Part shown: piece after piece, positions 32,894 to 43,309 of the stretch | Layout of the letters: every line of letters begins with the position of its first letter | Position numbering within the stretch: position 1 is the first letter of the stretch | Assembly: GCA_038025085.1 (NCBI GenBank) | Contig: CM076143.1 | Location: 36,106,501-36,170,500 of the forward strand | DNA: 64,000 nt | Source: Tetragonia tetragonoides | Lineage: Eukaryota; Streptophyta; Magnoliopsida; Caryophyllales; Aizoaceae | Direction: 5' to 3' | Notes under the pieces: model-generated | The model's input: the letters and a program-made list of their open reading frames with translations, nothing else | What the model was told of the DNA's origin: nothing | The model's database searches: none | Made by a program: the position numbers and the translations under genes

Positions 32894-33623
32894 ATATCGT
32901 AAGTCGTAGGGAAAATTCAATGTCTTGTGTTGCATTGTTATCATATTCATATGTTTGGTCATATCTGGAGTGGATCGGATCGGACGATCATTGACACTTA
33001 ATAAGCATGATTGCCACTATATATGCATATCAAAATTAATCACAGTAACTTATTATGGAAGTTTTTCCTTTATCCAAATAACTAGCCTAATAAAATGTAC
33101 TCCTAGCTACTAAAAGAGTGATGCGTTTGTTTTGAGTGTACTCGTGCAAATAAAGTTTTTGGACATGGAAGATACTTTTTAAAATAAAACATTAGTTCAG
33201 TGATCCACCATGGATCAAGTCCGTACAAGTTTTAATTTTTTTTTCCCAAAAATGATATGCCATAATTCAAATAAGCCACTTAATTGTGAATGGATTGGAG
33301 GGAGCTAGTATATTAAGTTTGGTTGAGGACGGACAGTACAAGCAAAGGCAATACTCCATCTTCAATATATCACTCCTGCTGCGAACCCACCTACATGATG
33401 GTAAAAGGGGATAGTGCTACTTGAAGCTTTTCCCAGCACATGTTATACCACTGAAACTATGATTTATTGTGTACAATTTACAGGCCTCATAAATGTTCCA
33501 TAACGACTTGTAACTAATTCATTGCCTTCTTGGTAACGAAGTTATGGCTATTAATGTGCAACATTATTGAAGAAGGTGACTTGGGGGGCCTCTCCTCGAT
33601 GTTAGAGTGATTGAAACATACAG

Positions 33624-33849
33624 GCCTTGAAAGGGGTAGTAGAGTTGGTTTTGAGGTTGAATTTCATGGCAATGATCATGGTTTAAATCCCACTAAACCC
33701 TCTTTGTTGAGCCTGTTTGCAAGATTTATCTTATTGGTTGCCTGTTGTGTGTGGTTTGCAGGCTATTACATACACTCGGACTTTATCCAGTGCACACTCT
33801 AAGAGTAATGGTTGCGGGTTCCTTGTATCAAAAAAAAAAAAAAAAAAAA
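33624..33849 (+). mobile_element. SINE with poly(A) tail
   Basis: Box A-like TAGTAGAGTTGG and box B-like GGTTTAAATCC are followed by a body ending TTGTATC and about 20 As. The flanking 17-bp duplication GTGATT[G/C]AAACATACAG has a single mismatch (33607-33623, 33850-33866). The body differs from the SINE family at 27.6 and 32.7 kb. Confidence 0.8.
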
Positions 33850-33866
33850 GTGATTCAAACATACAG

Positions 33867-34815
33867 AAAATGATAGGTAGAACCTACGGATTAGCAAGCG
33901 ATATTATATATTGGAGTCTTTAATTAACAGGGATTTTGATACACAACTTCTCTGTAATTAAATTTAAATTTAGGGGTCTCTTACACAACTCACCAATAAA
34001 ATTGTGGAGATTCATAACCCTTAGGGTATTCCGAAACATACTCATATGACACTTTCTCAATTTCGAGGAACCCTTCAAGGTACAAACAGCAGTTAACATG
34101 GAGTTAACCACAGAGGACAGTACCATACTGAGTATGTATGGGATATACAAATCTGTTTTGCATTCATCAATTGTGTTGCATTGTGTTGTACGTGCTTGGG
34201 CCAAATTGTAAGTTGGAAGGTTGTTGAGGTTATAATAATGGACGGTGTTGTACGTGATACCCTGTAGTAAGTGCATACTAGGTCTCTTTACAATATCAAA
34301 TAAGGACCAGCAGCTAGTACAAACAAATCTCTTCCATCTATACCTATCAGGCTATCCTTCATGCCTTCATGAGTAATTAACAAGAGGAATGAGTGCCTCG
34401 AACTCGATGGGCCTTTGGATCAGGATGCACAGAAGACACTGCAGCAAATCGAAATGTTAAACCGGTAACAAAATTACCTAATTAAGAGATGGTTGGCGCG
34501 CTCACTGGTAAACAAGTTAAATTACAACTTATACACTAGATTAAGAGTTTTAATTAGCCTCCTGGTGGAAGCACCTACACAAATTTATTCGTAGAATATT
34601 GAGACTGTGCGTTGTGAGGTATCCTTAGATAATCACATCCAAAGAGGAAGAAAGTTCATCTTTGACAAAACCAAAAAAGATCGAAAATGGTAAATTTTGA
34701 TCTACCAATATGGTACGCAAATTAGGTTAATTAGGCTTATTTTTCTCCTTTTCCTTTTCCCCTTTTGTCAATCTACGTATCTCCTCTTTCTCGAAATTGT
34801 GGTTGACAAACTTAA
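33867..34815. other. intergenic DNA without recognised features
   Basis: Short open frames on the minus strand (for example 33920-34276) show no family motif and are probably chance. Nothing else could be supported. Confidence 0.35.
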
Positions 34816-35148
34816 GAGCCTATTTGAAAGTTGGAGAATGGAGGGTAATGAAGGGGAAATAAAAAATAAAAAATAAAAAACTCCTTCTTTATAGTAGTTT
34901 TTTTAAAGAGGGGAAGGAAGGGAATGAAGGGGAACAGTTTTCCTCCATTCCTCTCCATTAATTCAAATATTTGGAAGGTAGGGGGAGTTTTTAAGTGACA
35001 ATAGTCGAGTCCTCTCCATTTCCCTCGCTTCTCCTTACTTAAACTCCCAAACAAGGTGAAATATTTTACCTTCATTCTCCTCTCTTCCCTTCCCCCCTCA
35101 TTCCCTTCCCTTCCCTTCCCTTCCCACTCAAAAGTCCCAAACAGACCG
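34816..35148. mobile_element. Tourist-like MITE
   Basis: Ends GAGCCTATTTGAAAGTTG and, inverted, CGGTCTGTTTGGGACTTTTG, flanked by TAA at 34813-34815 and 35149-35151. The interior is built of GGGAAGGGAA and complementary CCTTCCCTTCC runs. Non-coding. Confidence 0.6.
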
Positions 35149-35546
35149 TAAATGAACCGAATCATTTGTATTGTTTAGTGAGCTCATGTCAGCATATTCA
35201 AACGGTATGAACCGGCCAATATATAATGCAAACAAAGAACAAGGAAGTTAAATTTGACATACTTTGTGAGATCTTCCCAAAAGCTTCTCTATTGAATCCA
35301 TATGCATAACCAAGCCATCATCAAGTTTGGATACATTTTGCCTCAATGAAGCACACATTATACATAGGGGGTATATCCCTATATATATGGGCAATAATAT
35401 CTTATATCCGTCCAAATATAATCCTTACTTAAATTTGTAATCTATAATCTTCGCCATATATATCTTTCACTTCCTTACACGTCTTATTGACCTAGCCCAT
35501 GCCCAATTAGAGAAGGTCATGGGTCGGATGGGACCAAACACATTCA

Positions 35547-35908
35547 TGGGTCGTTTGGTTCAAACATTGAAATCGGTTTGAAATCAGGAATCAAATATGA
35601 GAGATATGGACTAGATCTCTTCATCCTTCTTCTCTTTATATGGGCAGTTACGTTAAAATTGCGGGCTAGCCACATCTGGCCAGTAACTATCGCTGATGGG
35701 TTGCCTAAGCATGGGGATGATATAAAAGGGGGGAGTATCTGGAATGGAAGCTGAAACCGGAGGGGTCACAAGGGTATGAAAACCCGATACTACATGGGTT
35801 TCGAGAATCGGGTTTTAAATTTCTAAAATTGCAACCAAACACCTGGAATTGGTTTGACTGGTCTAAAACCGATTGTCGATTCCCACACAGTCCGAACCAA
35901 ACGACGCC
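35547..35908. mobile_element. MITE, Harbinger-type ends
   Basis: Ends TGGGTCGTTTGGTTCAAAC and, inverted, GGCGTCGTTTGGTTCGGAC, flanked by TCA at 35544-35546 and 35909-35911. The interior contains inverted ATCGGTTTGAAATC and AACCGATTGTCGATT-type stretches. Non-coding. Confidence 0.6.
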
Positions 35909-36009
35909 TCAATGGAACAACCCAGGCCAATTTTGACACGACAATGGGCATGGCCTCAACAAAAAGGCATGATACATGACACATTACGACGTGGCACCAT
36001 CTATGACAA

Positions 36010-36284
36010 TGGCTATGTTTGGTAAAATTAGTTGTAACAGTAGCTGTTAAATGTTAATAAAGGACAGAAATTGGTAGGAACTGCTAAAAATTGCTGCAAA
36101 ATGCTAATAAATTAGTTGTAGTTGTAACTACAGGTGAAAGCTTGCAGGGACAGCTTTCACAAAATTAACTGTAGTTGGAGCTTCAAATTAATGACAAATT
36201 GCTTGAAAGCAGAGAGTAAAAAATACTAGCTGCAAGCTTCAAGCTGTAACTTTTATTAAAAGTTATTTGTGCCAAACATAGCCC
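36010..36284. mobile_element. MITE with GGCTATGTTTGG ends
   Basis: GGCTATGTTTGGTAAAATTA at left and GTGCCAAACATAGCC at right are inverted repeats. The interior is rich in AGCTGTAACTTTTA/TTGTAGTTGTAACT repeats. The target duplication is unclear. Confidence 0.55.
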
Positions 36285-36395
36285 ATATCTATTCCCAATC
36301 TCTTATTTAGTTATTTTGTACTCCTATTTAGCCTTTACATACCAAACGACGACGATAAGTATATTTTGTAGTACATTGTATTGTGAAATCTAAAA

Positions 36396-36550
36396 AACAA
36401 GGAGGTTAGATGTATTTGAGTGGTAGGGATTTATCCATCCTTAACCAATGTTGAGGTTCGAATCTCGCCTTGGGTATGGAGCAACTTTAAATCCTTAGCC
36501 AATTATCCCACAACCAAGGATATCCTTAGTTGTGAACCAAAAATATTATA
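36396..36550 (+). mobile_element. SINE, short
   Basis: Box A-like TTGAGTGGTAGGG and box B GGTTCGAATCTCG with normal spacing; the end repeats CCTTAGTTGTGAACC. A 10-bp duplication AAATCTAAAA lies on both sides (36386-36395, 36551-36560). It has no long A tail. Confidence 0.65.
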
Positions 36551-36599
36551 AAATCTAAAATATCTATGATGAAAGATATTAAAAATATTAAAGATGTTT

Positions 36600-36770
36600 T
36601 AACTACAAAAACTTCTATAAGACACTTTTTTTGTAACTTTTGGTGAGATGGGGATCACTTTTCAATGAAAAAGGGTCACGGTTCACCAAAAATGACCCCT
36701 ACATTTCTTAATAGTGACCCCATTTTTGTGTGAGTTGGTCTCACATAAGACTTGCTGTGTTTTAACTAGT
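36600..36770. repeat. fragment of the repeat that flanks the 22-26 kb copia element
   Basis: AAACTTCTATAAGAC, TTTTGGTGAGATGGGGATCA and GTTGGTCTCACATAAGACTT correspond in order to 21910-22075. This shows the family is dispersed and not confined to the copia flanks. Confidence 0.6.
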
Positions 36771-37089
36771 TCTAGGATAACCAAAATAAAAAAATAAAAA
36801 AATCTCCATAGCCTAACGGCACCAGGCACGTATTTAATTTTTTTCTTCTTTTTTTTAAAGTTGATGGAGTTCACGTGGGCTTAGCTTTTTGCTCTACAAG
36901 AGACTACAACTAATGGGCCTTGTTCTCAACGTGCTGCTGAGAGTTGTTGGATTCCCTACTTTCATTTGCTTTCAGTAGGAGCTTCTGGGCTTCAGAAACG
37001 GCCTACTCTTCGGACTGTAATCAGGCCCAATCCTAACTGGACTTCAGTTTGATGAAGCGGGATAGTCTCAATGAGCTCTAATTTTTTTA

Positions 37090-37160
37090 GTGAATTGCTA
37101 TTTACCGCCCAAAATTACTCACCACCGTCCTTGGAAATTACCCATTTGCCCTTCACTCTC
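37090..37160 (+). repeat. left terminal inverted repeat of the Mutator-like element
   Basis: Pairs with 42900-42970; about three quarters of positions agree over 60 bp, with a nearly identical core around ATTACTCACCACCG. A CT-rich stretch (CTCACTCCTCACTCCTCC) follows inward on this side, and a similar CT-rich stretch lies inward of the other end. Confidence 0.8.
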
Positions 37161-37514
37161 ACTCACTCCTCACTCCTCCCTCCTCCTTCCTCTCTTCCTC
37201 ACTCTCCTCACCACCACACCATCACACCGGCAAAACCACCACACCATCACAACGGAAATGTCAGGGGCTAGCGGCAGCGGCAAAGGCAGAGGCGGCGACG
37301 GGGACGGAGGCGGCGAGCATCGCGGCGGGGGGTATACATTCGAAATTTTTTTGCTTTATTTACTCTAATTTGCTTTGATTTTTACGAAATGTGTTGATAT
37401 AGGAGTGTTTTTATTCAAGGTTTATAGACAATTGAATTGAATTTGTGTTGTTTGAAGTTGTGTTGATTGATTTGTGAGTTCGGTGTCGTTTTTTTCGAGT
37501 TCGGAGAGTCGGGC

Positions 37515-37705
37515 GTCTGCAATTTCCGCCTGCCCCATGTGGCAGGCGAGATCGGCAGACGCCTCGCCCATGGGTGAGGCGCCACTTCCAGACGCCTCAC
37601 CCATGGGTGCGGCGCCAGTCGCAGACGCCTCACCCATGGGTGAGGCGAGATCGGCAGACGCCTCACCCATGGTAGAGGCGCCATTTGCAGACGCCCGAGA
37701 CAAAA
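37515..37705. repeat. 33-bp palindromic tandem array, left side
   Basis: Units start at about 37556, 37589, 37622, 37655 and a partial one at 37688, plus a diverged one before 37556. Each has CAGACGCC, then the palindrome core CACCCATGGGTG, then AGGCG and a short spacer. Each unit can fold on itself. The array lies in the inferred first intron of the PMD gene. Because 33 is a multiple of three, frames on both strands stay open and give spurious repeat proteins. Confidence 0.85.
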
Positions 37706-37718
37706 AAAAAAAAAAAAA

Positions 37719-37798
37719 TAGTGTTATTATTATTGTTATTATTATTAATATTAGTGTTATTATTATTATTGTTGTTATTATTATTGTTATTGTTATTG

Positions 37799-37872
<74 letters not shown>

Positions 37873-37900
37873 GTTATTATTATTTGTTATTACAATTATT
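37719..37900. repeat. ATT trinucleotide repeat
   Basis: About 180 bp of (ATT)n with GTT interruptions, within the same intron. Predicted poly-Ile/Leu ORFs here are artefacts. Confidence 0.95.
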
Positions 37901-39485
37901 ATTAGTTGTCAATTATTATTTTAGTTGTTTATTACTGATTATTGTTTAATTAAAAATGTGAAATGATAGAGGAGAGGAGGAGCCGGTAAATCGATGCCGA
38001 GGTTAGTCAGTGAACTAGCTGGTTCAGGACCGCGTCACACAAGGACGCGCGGGATTGATGCCTCTGTACGGAGACAGAGAGAGGCAGTTCGGATGAGGGA
38101 GATGACTGACCGTCACTTATATCGCGGTGATGAGGCTGAGCAACACGATTACGGATCTAGCGAGTTCTACTCCGGGGATCAGTCCATGGACGATGATCAG
38201 ATTGGCGTCGAATCATCCTCAGATTGGCGCGTGGTGAAGGGCAGAGGCGGTAAGTTTGTTAGTACTGGCTCGTCTAGTACTAGCAAACGATCTAGAGCGG
38301 AGGACGACAGTACGTGGCTTGTTACAGGGAATGTGGCCGGTGGACCGGCGGATGATAGCGTCATACCGAGCTTCCTGGGCCACGTAGCGTCTCGTATGTG
38401 GATGGGAGAGACGAGGGGTCTGTTGAAGTGTCAGAACCGATTCAGTGTCTGTCAGCGGCTGAGTGAGTGGCGAGCGGAGATGTCGCCCGAGGTGAGGGCG
38501 CAGATCGAGGGGACTGGGTTATCACACCTGACAGACATTATGTTCAGACATATCGACTTCCCCCTGATATCTGCATTCGTTGAAAGGTGGCAGCCGGATA
38601 CGAACTCGTTCCACATGCCGTTCGGAGAGATGACCATCATGTTGCACGATGTATGGCATATTCTTCGGATTCCTGTAGAGGGACAGCTCATTTCCAGTGA
38701 GGGACGGGATGGGCAGCTGTAGGCGACGGCCATGGAGGTTCTCGGGGTCACCCGAGATGAACTGATGCATAGCCACTGGCAGGGCGGTGGGGTCCTCACG
38801 GAGTCGGTTTTTGACCTTTGCCGAGTGGAGGACCGAATGGAGGACATCCAGGCGGTAGGTTGGATGTGGTTACTTATTGGATCCACCTTGTTTGTCGACA
38901 AGAGTGGTAACCGTATTAGACCCTCCTGCGTGATGGAGGTGAGGGACGGTGTCGGAACGGCGCATGAGTTCTCCTGGTCGTTGTTTACGACAAATCGGGT
39001 ACGTACAGAGTATCCCTTTCCCGATCACTAGGCCAGAGAGAGCGATCGGGTCATGGAGCAGTCGTTCGTACGGGGTTGTCTACCCCGTACGAGTATCATC
39101 TGATGCTTGGCGTATGTTCCCGGGAGGTTACATTCTTGGTCTCCATGGGTTTCAGGCATCCACGTCAGATCCCACAGCATGTACGGATGACTACCTCGAG
39201 TGGTACTACCGTCACTCCCACCCTCTGCTGACACGTGACGATGCAGCACCTGGATCCGTGATTCCTCCACGATCCAACAGCGATTATGTAAGTGATTAAC
39301 TAAAATATATATTTTTTTACGTATTACATATCTCTGAACTCACACTCATTGTTACTTTTTTGCAGTGGGTGAATCGTCTAGCCGTCGCATTTGAGTCTTT
39401 CATTACTTTGCTTCCTTCGGAGCAAGCGGAAGGTCCTCGATCGGTTATGGAGGAGTATATGAGAGATTGGCGGCCTGCCAAATGA

Positions 39486-39729
39486 TGTATTACTTATATG
39501 ACCCTAGATGAATTTGTTACATATTTATATAAGAGTTTCATTGTTATTGTTATTTATTTGTGTTATTGTAATTTGTTGTTTCTTATTTACCTTTTTTGTT
39601 TTATTGTAATTTGTTGTTTTATTTACCTCCAATAATCACGAAAAAATATAACATGCAAAATATAACAATCACACAAAAATGTGACAATGATATAAGTAGA
39701 AAAATATAACAATCACGCAAAACATTCAA
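39486..39729. other. spacer between the convergent genes
   Basis: Two hundred and forty-four AT-rich bases between the PMD stop at 39485 and the transposase stop at 39730. TTATTTGTGTTATTGTAATTTGTTG-type sequence on plus could serve as shared 3' UTR. No other feature. Confidence 0.5.
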
Positions 39730-42700
39730 TTACGTCGACCTCGTTAAACGATCCCAATGTGCTCTTTGCCTAACATACATTTGCTCCCAACCAGCGACAC
39801 TATCAGAACGGGAAGTAAACCATGCTGCGCATATCGGAGGAACAGGGAAATCTGAGGCTAAATTCAGACGGATATAATGCATGTACGAATCACCTAAATG
39901 ACCTATGACAATTTCCCTACTTGGACGTGTAGCAGTCGAAGGTGCTTGCAACGGTAGCACTGTGTAACAAGCATATAACCCCCTTCCGCTGCCGTATCCG
40001 AATAACATAATCACTGCATTGAAGAGGTTGGCAATCGGGAACAAATCCTCAAGTACTATCATCCAGTGATCATCGTTACACGCACCTCCGTCCCACATAA
40101 TACGGCGGTAACCAGCATCGACCTCGTCAACGTATATGTTTTCGTACAATGCTCGGTTAGCTAAGAGTTCGTTTGCAATGCAAACTCTCGTCAATCGCCA
40201 TTGCTCTTGGTCTCCGAAAACGTAGTCCGTAATGACACGGAAACCGCAATTACCATCCCCAAGCACATCGAGATATCCTTCAATGAAAGGTATGATGATT
40301 CCCGGAATTTTGTTAACATGATAGAATTCAGTGATATCTATTCCGTGTCCAGCTGCAAGACAATATAATAGAAAGTCATTAATAGTACTTATCAAAAAGT
40401 AATTAACAACATTATGTACATGTTAATAAATTATGGGTTTTCATACCAGTACTCCGCACGACGTTATTCAATGAGGATGAGCTACGACCACGCCCGCGGC
40501 TCGAACTGGATGACCTAGGGCGACCACGACCCCTCTGGGAGTACTCCCATGAACTAGGATCACGTCTGGTAGAGGAACTCCCTCTCGGTCGACCTCTGAC
40601 TGTCGTGTTCGCTTCCGGCTCGACGTAACTCGCTTCATCAGGTCGAAGCTGCTCATTGATAAGGACAAATATGTTGCGCACAACTACCCGGTCGCTTGAG
40701 TTAACCTCGTGGACGAGAGAGTGAAAGTACCGATGGTCCTCAGATGGATGCTCAGTCATGTCAAGCGTATCTATCTCCACTGCATCACTAATAACCAGTG
40801 TTCGCCAAAATTTGTGGACACTATTCAAGCTAATTGGCGTGCCCGTATCCGTGGCCGTTTTCAACTCACACGCACACGGGATCTGATGAGTGGATCTCAA
40901 TACACAACCGCAACGATCAAATACTTGGTCACTCAATTCTCTCATCCTCTTCAGCTCATCCGATAATATTCCTAAGCAGTAATGGGAAACATACCCGCTC
41001 AGATAGTTGAATGGGAAACCCGAGTACATCACACCTCTTCGTCTTCTGCACTCTTCAAGTGTGTACTTGATCTCAGTTAGTTGTGACTCGATTGACTTGT
41101 TGACCTTGTTCCAAACATTGTCCAAAGCTCCAGTTGAGGAGTTCAACCACTGTTTTAGCGCGGCATGTGCACTCTCCACCCTACAAGTCGTAGTGTTGCC
41201 AAGGTGTAGCACCTTATTCGTCCACGCAGCCACAAACATCTCTTTGTATCTCAGCCAGGTCTCCTCTACATAGGATATCACGTGAGGGTAATTCCTCCAA
41301 GTATCCTTCATCATACGCACTGCTCTATCGTACTCAGCTTCTGTGGAAGCTTCCATGATAGATTTCCACTTCCCGTTCTTGAACTTCTGCGCGCCGACCT
41401 TATCTTTTCCACAAAGTCTGTACACTTTGTCTTCAACGACTTTGTTAATGTGCCATGTACAGAGCAAATGGGCACTGTCGGGAAATATCTCTCTAATAGG
41501 TGTCATCAACCCTAGCTCACGATCGGTCAAAATTGCTGTTGGGTGTACATCATTTCCAATAAGCATCCTCAACTTATCTAAGACCCACGCATAGCTTGCC
41601 TCAGTCTCATCCTTCATAATGGCATAAGCTATGAGGAAGTTCTTATTGCTTGGAGTCATCCCCACTATCTCAAGAAACGGCATCTTATACTTGTTTGTTT
41701 TGTACGTGGAATCTAAGCCAATCAACCAAGGAAAAGACTGAAGTAACTGAATTGATGTAGGGTGTGCCATGAACACGTGAGTTACCTCTGGGTCGGCTCT
41801 TGTCCAATGTACGTACTTATTCTCCACAGCTAAATGATGAAACTGACCAATGACATCTCTCTCTTCAAAATCAAGTTTCCTTATACGATCTCTGTAGTTG
41901 TACACATGCCGTCTAGTTGCATTGTCCTCGGGAAATTTTTCCTTAATAGCGGCCAAGATAGCACATGGCTTTGTTTGTGCCGAAGTCATGTCACGAACGA
42001 GTTGCTTTGACCCAGGACTAAGACCACTCATCTGACGATATCCCTCAGGAAACACAGCAAAATCATGGTTGTGCGTACCCCTAATCCCAGGCAATGTGAC
42101 AATCATCCAACTACTGGACCCATACACTTGCTCAGCTCTTAACTGGAACGTACATTTACAAGCCTTTGTTTTCGTATTCTTCCGAGCAGCAGTATCTAAG
42201 TCTCTTAATTCCCCTCTGTAGCGTTCACCTCGATTGCATCTTAACAATTTTACGCTTCCATTGTTCTTGTGTGACGAAATTATCAACTCAAACCCGATAG
42301 TAAGGGCAATTTGTTTTGCCCAATTAATTGCATCTCTATCACTATCAAATAACTCATCAGTGACGAAATGCGTACTGTAATCAACACCATCACCACCGAA
42401 CCGCTCCAAAGGAACCTAACGAAAACAACGAAAACAATGTTAGCTTAATCTTAAATTCAAACGTCTATCAAAACCGACTGAACCAAGGGACAGGTGTCTG
42501 AACTTTCCGCCTGGACCATGGATGGGGCGGAAATCACGGACGCCTATGCCATGGTTGTGGCGTAAATCTCAGACGCCTGATCCATGGTATAGGCGTCCGT
42601 GATTTACGCGTCCACGATGGTGAAGGCGTCCGTGATTTACTCCCCGTCCATGGTCCAGGCGAAAATTTCAGACGCCTGTTCCATGGACGGGGCGTAAATC

Positions 42701-42783
42701 ACGGACGCCCGTTCAAAATATGCGGAAAAAAAATTTTTTACCTCGGCCACCGTCGACGGCACTTCTTGGTCGCCGGAAGACAT
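39730..42783 (-). CDS. MULE transposase with C-terminal OTU cysteine protease domain
   Basis: Three exons fit one frame: 42783-42742 (MSSGDQEVPSTVAE), 42415-40447 and 40352-39730, with GT...AG introns 42741-42416 and 40446-40353. Total 877 residues. Exon 2 carries a FAR1-like Cys/His N-terminus (C74, C100, C102, H129, H131), a MULE DDE core (D249 in GLDSTYKTN, D312 in TDRELGL, E428 in RVESAH) and a SWIM-like finger with CAC in place of the usual CxH end (516-530). An Arg/Ser/Gly-rich linker follows. Exon 3 has the OTU signature GDGNCGFR (D703, C706) and a candidate catalytic His at about 829 (YMHYI). It should cut and paste the element; OTU domains cleave ubiquitin-like conjugates, and its role here is unknown. 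No stop or frameshift was seen, so it may be active. Confidence 0.85.
42499..42720. repeat. 33-bp palindromic array, right side
   Basis: About six units in the first intron of the transposase gene, for example CGGACGCCTATGCCATGG... and CAGACGCCTGTTCCATGG.... Length (33 bp in the clearest units), the GACGCC start and the CCATGG centre match the left array at 37515-37705, but the arm sequences differ. One unit has lost the centre (CCACGATGG). Confidence 0.8.
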
Positions 42784-42899
42784 TTGCGGTCGTTCCTTGC
42801 TTGCCGGTGAGAGAATGTTGGTGAATGTTGGTGGGTGTGAGAGTGGGTGGGTGTGGGAGAGTTAGAGAGGGAGAGGGAGAGTGGGAGAAAGGGTGAAAA

Positions 42900-42970
42900 T
42901 GTGAGAGGGGCAATATTGTAATTTCCAAGGGCGGTGGTGAGTAATTTTATGGCGGTATATAGTAACTCCC
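42900..42970 (-). repeat. right terminal inverted repeat of the Mutator-like element
   Basis: Inverted partner of 37090-37160. It ends GGCGGTATATAGTAACTCCC followed by a T run. The transposase start codon lies about 120 bp inward at 42783. Confidence 0.8.
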
Positions 42971-43016
42971 TTTTTTTCTTTCTCTCTTTACAACTAATCA
43001 CTTCAACTTTTTTTTT

Positions 43017-43235
43017 GTTAAATTTTATTGATACAATGACGCATGTAATAGACTGTAAACTACACTCGTCAGATAAGATAATATATTTTAGGTGAGCTAA
43101 CGGGTTCAAATGGAGGAAGATATCATCCCTAGTCCCTGCAAAGAAAGGTAGAGAATGTTTTTATTTCCCTACATTGATGAGGATTTCAACCCCTAACCAC
43201 TGGGTTGTTAGAGTGAGACACTTACCATTTATACT
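43017..43235 (-). repeat. possible SINE, minus strand
   Basis: On minus, CAACCCAGTGGTTAGGGGTTGAAATCCTC resembles closely spaced box A and box B, and an A-rich stretch (plus poly-T at about 43009-43017) ends it. No target duplication was found, so this is tentative. It lies directly beside the end of the Mutator-like element. Confidence 0.35.
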
Positions 43236-43309
43236 CTCATCTCTCTCATCCTCTATTATTATCTTTTTTTATAAGGCTTTTGTTAACTCACGTTACACTA
43301 GTCAACAAC

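Larger units (their letters stand above)
37258..39485 (+). pseudogene. plant mobile domain (PMD) protein gene, broken
   Basis: Probable exon 1 is 37258-37331 (Gly-rich, MSGASGSGKGRGG), then an intron of about 640 bp holding the palindrome array and a long ATT repeat. Exon 2 starts near 37975 and encodes MPRLVSELAG... then the PMD core around HIDFPLISAFVERWQPD and FHMPFGEMTIMLHDVWHIL. A TAG at 38720-38722 interrupts the frame, which then continues in phase (MEVLGVTRDELMHSHWQGGG). A frameshift near 39000-39040 precedes DDYLEWYYRHSHP. A final intron (39288-39365, GTAAGT...TTGCAG) leads to an exon ending at 39485. PMD proteins (MAIN/MAIL-like) are linked to gene and transposon silencing; related domains occur inside plant transposons. 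Intron boundaries are inferred. Confidence 0.75.
37090..42970. mobile_element. Mutator-like element with transposase-OTU and PMD genes, 5.9 kb
   Basis: About 60-bp terminal inverted repeats: GTGAATTGCTATTTACCGCC at 37090 and, inverted at 42970, GGGAGTTACTATATACCGCC, both continuing into AATTACTCACCACCG and TTGGAAATTAC. Flanks are T-rich and a 9-bp duplication cannot be resolved. Two genes converge: a PMD-type gene on plus (37258-39485, broken) and a MULE transposase with OTU domain on minus (42783-39730, apparently intact). Each gene begins shortly inside a terminal repeat, suggesting the ends act as promoters. The first introns carry arrays of a 33-bp palindromic unit. Confidence 0.85.

Noticed and set aside
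33920..34276. 118-codon minus-strand ORF
   Set aside because: No motif, low complexity of evidence, and no neighbouring gene signals; likely chance.
37415..37703. Minus-strand ORFs with a repeated MGEAS-type peptide
   Set aside because: They are translations of the 33-bp palindrome array, whose length is a multiple of three, so several frames stay open on both strands. The array lies in an inferred intron and the neighbouring text has no coding features.
37515..37705. CRISPR-like repeat array
   Set aside because: Regular repeats, but units are contiguous palindromes without unique spacers, in plant nuclear DNA.
37685..37924. Poly-Leu and poly-Ile ORFs
   Set aside because: Simple translation of the ATT repeat.
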